NCBI RefSeq assembly: GCF_030373245.1
Contig: NZ_JAUCZF010000004.1
Coordinates: 186,001 to 250,000, forward strand
DNA length: 64,000 nucleotides
Direction of reading: 5' to 3'
Source: Hydrogenophaga sp.
GTDB taxonomy: Bacteria; Pseudomonadota; Gammaproteobacteria; Burkholderiales; Burkholderiaceae_C
Part shown: one piece after another, positions 7,049-14,553 of the stretch
How the letters are laid out: each line of letters opens with the position of its first letter
Numbering within the stretch: the first letter of the stretch is position 1
The notes under the pieces: model-generated
Told to the model about the DNA's origin: nothing
The model's database searches: none
The model's input: only the letters and a program-made list of their open reading frames with translations
Program-made: the position numbers and the translations under genes

Positions 7049-9310
7049 ATGTCCGACCCGACCGACGAAATCTGCAACCATTCTTCCAACGAACACTTTG
7101 CCCAGGTGTTGGCGCGCAGCCAGCAAGCCGGCCTCTCTCGCCGCCAGCTGATCCGCGGTGGCGTGGGTTTGGCGGCATTGGGTTCGCTGCCGCTGCTGGC
7201 GGCTTGCGGCGGCGGTGACGACCCTGCGCCGACCGCGCCAACTGCGCCTACGGCCACGCAGTTGGGCTTCAGTGCAGTGGACAAGGCGCTGCTGGACGAT
7301 GTGATCCTGCCCGCTGGTTACACCTACTCCGTGCTTCACGCCACCGGCGACACCATCGACCCGCTCACCCCCGCTTACAGCAACCAGGGCACCGAAGCCG
7401 ATGACTGGGCGAACCGCATCGGCGATCACCACGACGGCATGGACATTTTCTTCATCAACGCTGCTGGCAACTACACCACGCAAGACACTGGCCGTGCGGT
7501 CCTGGCGGTGAACCACGAGAGTTCGGCCGACGCGCACTTCTTCCATGCTCGCGGTCAGACCACCAACAGCGTGAACGGCAAGAAGTTCAGCCAGTTCGGT
7601 GGCTGGGATCTGGGCACACGGCTGGAGTCCGAGGTGCTCAAGGAGATCAACCACCACGGCGTCTCGATGGTGGAGATCAACCGCAGCAGCACGGGAGCCT
7701 GGAGCTACCGGACGGACTCGGCCTTCAACCGCCGCGTCAACGGGCAGACGGTGATGCGCATCGCCGGCCCGGCTGCGCACCTTAACGATATCCGCGCGTT
7801 CATGGCGACCCAGTACGACCCAAGCGGTGCCACCTCACGCGGCACCCTCAACAACTGCGGACATGGCAAGACGCCCTGGGGCACCTACCTGGGTTGTGAG
7901 GAGAACTGGGCGGTGTACTTCTTCATGCCCAATGGATCGACGCCGGTTGACGCCAAAACCCTGGCGTCTCGTGCACGTTATGGTGTGGCCCGGGTGCCTC
8001 TTTCGGGTACCGCCACGGCAGCCGGATCGCAAGGCTGGTCGGCTGTGGCCTCGGCCGCGACCGACGACCGCTTTGGCCGCTGGAACGTGTCAGCCTCTGG
8101 CGCCACGGCCGCAGACGACTTCCGCAACGAGCCCAACACCTTTGGCTACAACGTCGAGATCGATCCGCTGCGCCCGAACGCGCAACCCGCCAAGCGTGTG
8201 GCCATGGGCCGCTTCGCGCACGAGGCCGCCGTCTGCAGCATCCCGGTGGAGGGCCAGCCGCTGGCCTTCTACATGGGCTGTGACTCGCGCAACGAGTACA
8301 TCTACAAGTTCGTGTCCACTGCGGTGTGGGACCCGGCCGACGTGGGCCGTGGCATGGTCGCTGGCGACAAGTACCTGAACGAAGGCAAGCTGTATGTGGC
8401 GAGATTCAACGACGATGGCAGCGGCGCCTGGATCGAACTCACCAAAGCGGCGGTGGATGCGTTGACCACCCCCTACACCGCCTATACCTTCGACAACCAG
8501 GCCGATGTACTGGTCAACACCCGTCACGCCGCCAGTGCGCTGGGTGCCACCAAGATGGACCGTCCGGAGTGGGGGGCCATCAACCCGAAAAACGGCGAGG
8601 TGTACTTCTGCCTGACCAACACCAACCTGAGCAGCCGCAGCGTGATGCAAACCGATGCCGCGAACCCGCGCGCCTACAGCGACAGCGACGGCAACGCGGG
8701 CTCTGGCAACCCCAACGGCCACATCATCCGTTTCAAGGAAGCCGCGGGCGCGTCGACGGCGGTGGCCTTCACCTGGGACATCTTCCTGTTTGGCGCCGAG
8801 GAAGACGCGGGTGCGGGTATCAACCTGTCGGGCCTTACGGCCAGCAACGACTTTTCGTCACCCGACGGCCTGTGGTTCAGCCAGGCCACCGGCATCTGCT
8901 GGATCCAGACCGATGATGGCGCTTATGGCGATGTCACCAACAACATGCTGCTCGCCGCCATCCCCGGTGAGGTGGGCGATGGCTCGGCCATCACGGTCAA
9001 CAACAGCATCGGTAGTGACAGCAAGGCTACGCCTACCTTCCTGGGCGCGGCCCTGGGCCAAACCCGCTTGCGCCGCTTTTTGACCGGGCCGGTGGGTTGT
9101 GAGATCACCGGGCTGACCGAGTCGCCCGACGGCAAGACGATCTTCGTGAATATCCAGCACCCTGGCGAAGACACGGTAGCCCTTGGCGCCGCAACCGACT
9201 TCACCCACACCAGTCAGTGGCCTTCCAACGCCGGCTACGGGCCAGGTTCGCGCCCACGCTCGGCGACCATCGTGATCCGCCGCACCGACGGCGGCGTGAT
9301 CGGCGTCTGA
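7049..9310 (+). CDS. phoX: PhoX-family alkaline phosphatase (Tat-exported)
   Basis: This 753-residue phosphomonoesterase of the PhoX/DUF839 family uses Fe/Ca cofactors to release phosphate from organic esters outside the cytoplasm. The N-terminus has a twin-arginine signal (SRRQLIRGG, Arg31-Arg32) and then LPLLAAC, so Cys53 may be lipidated. Family motifs seen are AVNHESSA, TYLGCEENW (with the iron-binding Cys), MGRFAHEAA, GCDSRNEYIYKF and a closing CEITGLTESPDGKTIF. The start is the ATG at 7049 with GGAG 7 nt upstream; a GTG-type extension to 6992 would overlap the candidate Pho box. A terminator follows. The phosphate-starvation role fits the Pho-box-like sites upstream. Confidence 0.9.
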   Translation: MSDPTDEICNHSSNEHFAQVLARSQQAGLSRRQLIRGGVGLAALGSLPLLAACGGGDDPAPTAPTAPTATQLGFSAVDKALLDDVILPAGYTYSVLHATGDTIDPLTPAYSNQGTEADDWANRIGDHHDGMDIFFINAAGNYTTQDTGRAVLAVNHESSADAHFFHARGQTTNSVNGKKFSQFGGWDLGTRLESEVLKEINHHGVSMVEINRSSTGAWSYRTDSAFNRRVNGQTVMRIAGPAAHLNDIRAFMATQYDPSGATSRGTLNNCGHGKTPWGTYLGCEENWAVYFFMPNGSTPVDAKTLASRARYGVARVPLSGTATAAGSQGWSAVASAATDDRFGRWNVSASGATAADDFRNEPNTFGYNVEIDPLRPNAQPAKRVAMGRFAHEAAVCSIPVEGQPLAFYMGCDSRNEYIYKFVSTAVWDPADVGRGMVAGDKYLNEGKLYVARFNDDGSGAWIELTKAAVDALTTPYTAYTFDNQADVLVNTRHAASALGATKMDRPEWGAINPKNGEVYFCLTNTNLSSRSVMQTDAANPRAYSDSDGNAGSGNPNGHIIRFKEAAGASTAVAFTWDIFLFGAEEDAGAGINLSGLTASNDFSSPDGLWFSQATGICWIQTDDGAYGDVTNNMLLAAIPGEVGDGSAITVNNSIGSDSKATPTFLGAALGQTRLRRFLTGPVGCEITGLTESPDGKTIFVNIQHPGEDTVALGAATDFTHTSQWPSNAGYGPGSRPRSATIVIRRTDGGVIGV

Positions 9311-9332
9311 CCGGCGCGGCGTGCGCGCCCTC

Positions 9333-9368
9333 AAGCCCGAGGCTTCGTCAGGAGCTTCGGGCTTTTTT
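9333..9368 (+). terminator. Intrinsic terminator after phoX
   Basis: The stem AAGCCCGA/TCGGGCTT has a 16-17 nt loop and is followed by T6. Confidence 0.75.
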
Positions 9369-9437
9369 CTGCACGGTCCAACCTGACCGCGCGGAATGCG
9401 GGGCGATCCATCCCGTTCCGAAACGCCTGGAGCAGCC

Positions 9438-9792
9438 ATCAACTTCACCCTCCCGGGCCTGTTGTTCGCAGCCGTCCTGGCCGCTCCCGTGGCTTTTGCA
9501 GCCGAATTTCACCCATTTCGGTCCGACGGTCTCCAGGCGCCTCAAGCTGGCGCGCAGAGCCATTGCGGCCAAGGATTGGGTGCATGCGCTGAGTGAACTC
9601 AACACCGCGGCGCGCGAAGAGTCCCGCAACGCCGAGGTGCACAACCTGCTGGGTTACAGCCAACTCAAGCAGCCTGCCGAAGCCGAGAAGCACCTGGCCG
9701 TGCTGGAGCAGCTGAATGGCAACAAGACCTGCGAGGAAAACGTCGATCTGGCCCAGGCCCTGAGCGACTACCGGGCGAAGAACCCCGGCTGA
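9438..9792 (+). pseudogene. Degenerate gene for a small periplasmic TPR protein
   Basis: Two frames together make a recognisable protein. A signal-peptide-like stretch (NFTLPGLLFAAVLAAPVAFAA) runs in one frame from about 9438. A TPR-like part (ARRAIAAKDWVHALSELNTAA ... EKHLAVLEQL ... YRAKNPG) is in another frame and ends at 9792, so a frameshift lies near 9505-9530. A GGAG sits 6 nt before ATC at 9438, where an ATG would be expected. From memory, intact relatives in Comamonadaceae run to about 140-150 residues, with one more TPR between LLGYSQLKQ and PAEAEKHL. Start loss, frameshift and internal deletion together suggest decay rather than a sequencing error. Confidence 0.7.
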
Positions 9793-9820
9793 GCGGTCTG
9801 TATCTCTGAAAGGCCGCCCG

Positions 9821-11455
9821 TCACTGCCCAGTCGCCGTGACGGTGCAGGTGAGTGTGAAGCTCATCAGACCGCCGGCATTGAGTGCCGGGATGATCACCC
9901 CGCCCGCTGCCTGCAAGTTGGCCACCGAGAGCTGGCCGGGTGAGGTGCCCACCGTGGGGCAGGTGCCACCGGTCGGAGACGGCGTCACGCTGCAAGCGGG
10001 CGCCGGCGCTGCGGAGCAATCGAGCCCGGTGGTAGAGGGGTCTCGCAGCACCGCGTTGGCCACGTTGAAGCCCTCGAGGTTACTCACGGTGATGGTGTAG
10101 ATGGTGGTCTGCCCGGCGACGACGCCGTTCACGGTATTGGTCTTGGTGATGGCCAGGTTGGCTGATCGGCTGGCGCTGGCGGTGGCCGTGCCGCTGTTGT
10201 TTGAAGTCACCGGGTCGGGCAGGGCCACCACGGTGGTGGTGCCCGAGCGGTTGCTGCCGCTGACGGTGGCCACGTTGGCGTAGGAACTGGTGCCGGTGCC
10301 GGTGCTGTTCACCGAGGCCACCAGGGTCAGCGTTTCAGTGAAGAAGGCGGGCAGGCTGGGCAGCGTCCAGACGCCAGAGGCGTAGCTGCCACTGCTGGGG
10401 GAGGTGCTGGTCAGGGTGAGGCCTGGGGGCAGTGGGTCGGCGATGGTCACCGACTGCGCCGGGCTGGGGCCCAGGTTGCCCACCGAGACGGTGAAGGTCA
10501 CGGTCTGGCCGAATGTCACGGGCGTGGTCGGGCTGACCGTCTTGCGGACGTTGATGTCCGCTTCTTCTACCGTTGCGATAGCGCATTGGGCGCCGTCGGT
10601 CGTGCCAGCAGCGCCAACAAACGCCGCCGGGATCGCTGTGATGGCCACCGCAGCCGGTGTGCCGCTGGCGAAGTTGTCGATGCGAAAAAACTCGTTGGTG
10701 CCGTTGTTGAACACAAAGAACGAGTTGGACGGTCGGTCAAAAAAGGCCGAACCAATACCACCCACGCTGGGCGCCACGGCCAGCGTGGTGAGGTTGGCCG
10801 TGGCGGCTGCGTCGTTGAGCTGGATGCGGTAGTGGGTGGTGCCCGTGGTTCCGTACAGGATGCCGTTGACGCCATCGCTCGCCGTGGAAAATGCCATGTC
10901 GCCGAAGTTGTTGGCAGCACCGCTGAGTGCGTAGGAACGCGCCACCGTGAGAGCGGCAGAGGTGCCCGCAGGCGGAATGTTGTCGATGCGAAAGACCGTG
11001 AGGGGGCTGATACCACCACCGCCTTGGCCCACCAGGTAGTAGCGGCCGCCCTCGTCAAACGCCGCGCCTGTGGGGTTGCCGAAGCCCGTCAGGCCACCAA
11101 TTGAGCCCACAAGCTCTGCACCCGCCTGCCCCAAGCGGTACAGGTTGCCGGAGTTGCCTGTCGACAGCGCGTACAGGTAGCCGTCGCGCGAATTGAATCC
11201 GAGGGCATTGAGTTGCAGCGGCAACCGGCCGTTGGGCAGGCTGGCATAGGCGTTGGTAGGCGCCGTGGTCAGCGTCGGGTAGCGCACCAGATACGTGGCG
11301 TTGCTCGAAGTCTCAATGCGGATTTGGTAGAACTGCGCGTCACACGGAAACGGCGCTCCAGCCTGTGCCCATGCGGTCGAACTTGTGCCGGCGACCAGCG
11401 CTGCACCGAGCAGAACGCGCAGTGCACGGGTGAAAGACCTGGCGGCGTCAAACAT
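9821..11455 (-). CDS. Secreted beta-propeller / DUF11-repeat protein
   Basis: This 544-residue exported protein starts with a Sec signal peptide (cleavage likely after AWAQA, about residue 31). Residues 35-300 repeat short Gly/Phe/Tyr-rich strands such as FNSRDGYLYALS, GAAFDEGGRYYLVG and GILYGTTG, a propeller-like fold often seen in front of DUF11. Residues 305-425 and 430-544 are two DUF11 Ig-like modules (DINVRKTVSP...VTFTVSVGNLGPSPAQSVTIADPLPPGL and LAITKTNTVNG...YTITVSNL). No sorting motif or transmembrane anchor is visible. It is probably a surface or matrix protein; the partner is unknown. TACAAT on the minus strand near 11501-11506 may be its promoter. Confidence 0.75.
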   Translation of the reverse strand: MFDAARSFTRALRVLLGAALVAGTSSTAWAQAGAPFPCDAQFYQIRIETSSNATYLVRYPTLTTAPTNAYASLPNGRLPLQLNALGFNSRDGYLYALSTGNSGNLYRLGQAGAELVGSIGGLTGFGNPTGAAFDEGGRYYLVGQGGGGISPLTVFRIDNIPPAGTSAALTVARSYALSGAANNFGDMAFSTASDGVNGILYGTTGTTHYRIQLNDAAATANLTTLAVAPSVGGIGSAFFDRPSNSFFVFNNGTNEFFRIDNFASGTPAAVAITAIPAAFVGAAGTTDGAQCAIATVEEADINVRKTVSPTTPVTFGQTVTFTVSVGNLGPSPAQSVTIADPLPPGLTLTSTSPSSGSYASGVWTLPSLPAFFTETLTLVASVNSTGTGTSSYANVATVSGSNRSGTTTVVALPDPVTSNNSGTATASASRSANLAITKTNTVNGVVAGQTTIYTITVSNLEGFNVANAVLRDPSTTGLDCSAAPAPACSVTPSPTGGTCPTVGTSPGQLSVANLQAAGGVIIPALNAGGLMSFTLTCTVTATGQ

Positions 11456-11563
11456 GGTGGCTGTTGCTCCGGCGGGTGCCGGCTGGGGGCGGTGGCGCGG
11501 ATTGTAAGAGCAAAGTATGCGTGTTGATGCCCGGCCACTGCGTTGCTGCGCAGCCGCTTGCGT

Positions 11564-12319
11564 TCAGCGCGCCGGCGGCATCATGGCAGGGTGCATCTGG
11601 CCAGGCTTGTCTTCCATGTAGCCCTTGCCGTCCTTCACACCTTTCTTGCCCGCGATCTGCCAGGCGGTGCGCTGGTTGATCAGGCGGGCGAGAAACTCCA
11701 ACTCTTCGTCGGTGTGGTTGATGGCGTCGGCAGGCGTGATCACGCGTCCCCCTTTGGGGTCGACCTCGCCCCAGAAGGACTGGTGGTAGCTGGACTCCGA
11801 CAGCGTCCGCTCTCCCCGGGTCGCCACGTCCACAATGCCGTAGCAATTGCAGAAATACGTTCGCTGGTCGGGCATGACTTCGGTGTACACGCCGGTGCCG
11901 CGAATGCCGGCGGTGAGTGTGGGCGTGGCGATGGTGCGGCTGCTGCCGCGGCCGAACACGCTGACCACCGCGCCCGTCAGCATGCGAAGCAGGCTCACCG
12001 TGTTGATCGTGGTGCCCCGGCCCACCGACAGACGTGAGTTTTGCCGCACGTGGAACGCCGCGTTGCCGATCACGAACACCAGGCGAGATGCCGGTCCAGT
12101 CTGCAGATCGTCACCCGTCTGCACCGTCTGCTGCGGGCGCATGCGCTGACCGTTGAGCAGCACGTCGCCCACAAATTCCACCACGTTGCTGCGCTGCTGG
12201 GCCATGGCGGCAGGAAGGCCACCCAGTGCCGTCCAGGCCGCAGCGGCCTGCAGCGTCTGGCGGCGCTGGAACCAAAGGACTTCTTCTTCGCTGCGGCCTT
12301 GCAGGCTGTGCTGGCTCAT
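11564..12319 (-). CDS. FecR-domain protein with Tat-like signal
   Basis: This 251-residue protein has a QRRQTLQAAAAW twin-arginine-like signal and AMAQ cleavage region at residues 20-40. A FecR fold follows (VVEFVGDVLLNGQRM, VQTGDDLQTGPASRLVFVIGNAAFHV, TPTLTAGIRGTGVYTE) and a hydrophilic C-terminus. FecR domains of this kind bind in the periplasm, but no ECF sigma factor or TonB receptor is near, so classical surface signalling is not supported. The start at 12319 has AGGAGA upstream and overlaps the stop of the BPSS1780 gene by 4 bp (ATGA), so the two are translationally coupled. Two Cys (YFCNCYG) are unusual for the domain. Confidence 0.8.
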   Translation of the reverse strand: MSQHSLQGRSEEEVLWFQRRQTLQAAAAWTALGGLPAAMAQQRSNVVEFVGDVLLNGQRMRPQQTVQTGDDLQTGPASRLVFVIGNAAFHVRQNSRLSVGRGTTINTVSLLRMLTGAVVSVFGRGSSRTIATPTLTAGIRGTGVYTEVMPDQRTYFCNCYGIVDVATRGERTLSESSYHQSFWGEVDPKGGRVITPADAINHTDEELEFLARLINQRTAWQIAGKKGVKDGKGYMEDKPGQMHPAMMPPAR

Positions 12320-13122
12320 GGGGCGTCTCCTACGTGGGAAGTGGGCGTGCGGACGGAGTCTCCGGTGGAAAAACTGTCGCGAAAGCTGAAGAAAATCGAG
12401 GTGTGGAACATCGCGGCCATGAGCAGAACCGCTGGGTAAAGAATGAGCTGCATGGCCTGCGCGCCACCGAGCAGCGCGCCGAGCAGGCTGAGCGCCATAC
12501 CGCCCAGCAGAAACACGCCGACCCAGCCGATGCCGTAAAAGAACATCGCGCCTCGGTTGCCCCAGCAGGCCGCCAGACTGAAAAACAGGCTCTTGGCCGG
12601 GCTCACGCCGTGCCAGTGCACCAGCGCGGGTGCGTGCCAGAAGGCCATCAGCACTGGGACGTAAAACAGCATGGCGACCCAAAGCCCCGGACTGAACAGC
12701 GCGGCGCTCATCATCTCGGGGGTGACCTCCTTGTTGGCGAGGTCCACAGGCATTGCTCGCGGGTCACTGAACAGCGAGCCCAGCGCCAGCACCATCAGCA
12801 GCGAGAAGGCGTACAGCCCGCCCAGGATCAGCATTGGCCGCGCACGCTCAGCACCGGAGCGGAACGCGGTGATCAGCATCACGGGCATGGGGAAGCGACC
12901 CTCGGTGGCCTCGCGGGTGGCGGCCATCAGACCCAGGGTGGCGGCCGGCACCAGCACCAGCGACACCGCGCTGCCGATCAGCGGCACGACCGACAGCACC
13001 GACACCGCCGCCATGAACATGAAGAACAGACCGGCCATGGCCAGGGGCTGACGCAGAAAGGTCTTCATACCCAGCTTGACCCAGGTGAAGCCGGTGCGGG
13101 CGGGAACGAGTTGCAGTTTCAT
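12316..13122 (-). CDS. BPSS1780-family integral membrane protein
   Basis: This 268-residue inner-membrane protein has about six hydrophobic segments, for example LAMAGLFFMFMAAVSVLSVV, AVSLVLVPAATLGLMAA and MFFYGIGWVGVFLLGGMALSL. It matches a Burkholderiales family of unknown function named after BPSS1780. The opening (KLQLVPARTGFTWVKLGMKTFLRQPLA) is the family's conserved N-terminus. It follows thrB by 18 nt and overlaps the FecR gene by 4 bp, so it belongs to the DUF2782-thrB-BPSS1780-FecR operon. Confidence 0.8.
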   Translation of the reverse strand: MKLQLVPARTGFTWVKLGMKTFLRQPLAMAGLFFMFMAAVSVLSVVPLIGSAVSLVLVPAATLGLMAATREATEGRFPMPVMLITAFRSGAERARPMLILGGLYAFSLLMVLALGSLFSDPRAMPVDLANKEVTPEMMSAALFSPGLWVAMLFYVPVLMAFWHAPALVHWHGVSPAKSLFFSLAACWGNRGAMFFYGIGWVGVFLLGGMALSLLGALLGGAQAMQLILYPAVLLMAAMFHTSIFFSFRDSFSTGDSVRTPTSHVGDAP

Positions 13123-13140
13123 GCGGTGATCAGGTCGGGC

Positions 13141-14148
13141 TCAGGCGGTCAACAGGCAGGTGTCGAGCAGGGCGGGTACGGCGGTGGGCACCGTCGCCAC
13201 CCGGTGGCGCAGCACGCGCTCGAAGTGGGCCGGGTCGTGTGCCTGGAGCATGGAAGCTTCGCGCGGCAGGTGCAGGTCCCACAGGCGCGAAAGCCAGAAG
13301 CGCAAGGCGCCAGCGCGCAGCATCGCGCCCAGCAACTGGCGCTCGGCGGCGGAAAGCGGCCGCACCGCCTGGTAGGCCCCCATCAAGGCAACCGCCCGCG
13401 CTTCATCGTGGACGCCGTCGAAATCGCCGCCGTGGTGCACGCACCAGTCGTTCAGGGTCACCGCGATGTCGAAGACAAAACTGTCGTGGCCTGCAAAGTA
13501 AAAATCGAAGAAACCGCTGATCGTGTCGCCAACAAACAGCACGTTGTCGCGGAACAGGTCGGCATGGATCGGGCCTCGCGGCAGAGCCGCATTCGCCGCG
13601 CTCGCCGCCACATGGTTCTGGTAGGCCAGCTCGGCGCGCATCAACTGCGCCTGCTCGGGCGTGAGAAACGGCAGCACCACAGGCACGGTCTCATTCCACC
13701 ACGTCAGGCCGCGCAGGTTGGGCTGCAGTCGGTCGAAGTCGCGGCCCGCCAGGTGCATGCGCGCCAGGGTTTCGCCCACCGCCTCGCAGTGCGCCAGGCT
13801 GGGCTGCAGGTCGCTGCCACCTGCCAGCAGGTTCACCACCGCGGCCGGCTTGCCCTGCAGGCTGTGCAGGATCTCGCCCTGCGCATCGGGCACCGGATCG
13901 GGTACTGGCACGCCGTGGCGGGCCAGATGCTTCATGAGGTGCAGGTAGTAAGGCAGTTGTTCAAAGCTCAGGCGCTCAAACACGGTGAGCACGTGTTGCA
14001 GCGTGGCGCCACCGCGCTCGCTGGTCACGAAATAGTTGGTGTTTTCGATGCCGCCCTGGATACCCTGCAAATCCGTGAGGTCACCCAGGTCGAGCGTGTG
14101 CAGGAGCGCGGCGGCTTCCGCGAAGGGAACGTTGGTGTAGACGGCCAT
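13141..14148 (-). CDS. thrB: Homoserine kinase (ThrB, aminoglycoside-phosphotransferase type)
   Basis: This 335-residue cytosolic kinase phosphorylates L-homoserine with ATP, the penultimate step of threonine synthesis. It is of the APH-fold type, not GHMP: GGIENTNYFV in the N-lobe, catalytic IHADLFRDNVLF (H-x-D-x4-N) and SGFFDFYFAGHD for metal binding. The start at 14148 (MAVYTNVPF) is the family start; the longer frame to 14307 reads through the neighbouring DUF2782 gene. It lies 4 nt after DUF2782. Confidence 0.92.
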   Translation of the reverse strand: MAVYTNVPFAEAAALLHTLDLGDLTDLQGIQGGIENTNYFVTSERGGATLQHVLTVFERLSFEQLPYYLHLMKHLARHGVPVPDPVPDAQGEILHSLQGKPAAVVNLLAGGSDLQPSLAHCEAVGETLARMHLAGRDFDRLQPNLRGLTWWNETVPVVLPFLTPEQAQLMRAELAYQNHVAASAANAALPRGPIHADLFRDNVLFVGDTISGFFDFYFAGHDSFVFDIAVTLNDWCVHHGGDFDGVHDEARAVALMGAYQAVRPLSAAERQLLGAMLRAGALRFWLSRLWDLHLPREASMLQAHDPAHFERVLRHRVATVPTAVPALLDTCLLTA

Positions 14149-14152
14149 GGCG

Positions 14153-14476
14153 TCAGAAGTCCAGCAGGCGCCAGCTGCTCTTGCCGCTGTTGCCGGTGCG
14201 CTCGCTGGCGCCCTGACCGGGCAGCTCGCTTCGCAATGGGGCGATGTCGTAAGCAGGCGAGCCGTTCTTGGGCTGGACTTCGATGCGCCGGGTCTGGCCA
14301 CCCACACGCAGCTCGTCGATGCGGGTCAGCTGGTCTTCGTGGGTGATGCTCTGCACCCGCTGGCCGGGCGGCAAGGGTGCGCTTTCCGGCGGATTCGCCA
14401 CGGGCGCCTGGGCACCAGCCGAGAGGCAGAAGCCCAGCGCGAGTGCAGGCAGGAAAGAGCGAATCAGTGACAGCAT
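14153..14476 (-). CDS. DUF2782 periplasmic protein
   Basis: This 107-residue protein has a signal peptide (MLSLIRSFLPALALGFCLSAGAQ) and a small DUF2782 domain (HEDQLTRIDELRVGGQTRRIEVQPK ... YDIAPL). The function is unknown. In Burkholderiales it commonly sits between polA and thrB, as here. The start at 14476 is 5 nt after a TACAAT on the minus strand with no Shine-Dalgarno sequence, so the operon's first mRNA is probably leaderless. Confidence 0.8.
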   Translation of the reverse strand: MLSLIRSFLPALALGFCLSAGAQAPVANPPESAPLPPGQRVQSITHEDQLTRIDELRVGGQTRRIEVQPKNGSPAYDIAPLRSELPGQGASERTGNSGKSSWRLLDF

Positions 14477-14481
14477 GCCCC

Positions 14482-14487
14482 ATTGTA
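14482..14487 (-). promoter_or_regulatory. -10 element of a probable leaderless promoter (DUF2782-thrB operon)
   Basis: TACAAT on the minus strand is 5 nt before the ATG at 14476. Confidence 0.45.
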
Positions 14488-14541
14488 GGCAAGGGGCGCC
14501 GGGGCGTCGGTCTGCGGGCTGGACCACCTGGCGATTTCCCC

Positions 14542-14547
14542 GACAAT
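14542..14547 (+). promoter_or_regulatory. -10 element of a probable leaderless promoter (polA)
   Basis: GACAAT is 6 nt before the polA ATG at 14554. The 77-bp gap holds this and the divergent DUF2782 promoter. Confidence 0.45.
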
Positions 14548-14553
14548 GACCGC

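Noticed and set aside
11564-12319. FecR protein as part of a sigma factor/FecR/TonB-receptor signalling set
   Set aside because: No ECF sigma factor or TonB-dependent receptor gene is nearby, and the protein has its own export signal rather than the usual anti-sigma N-terminus.
12226-14346. A 706-codon plus-strand frame
   Set aside because: It runs antisense to BPSS1780, thrB and part of FecR and DUF2782, all of which match families. The translation is compositionally abnormal.
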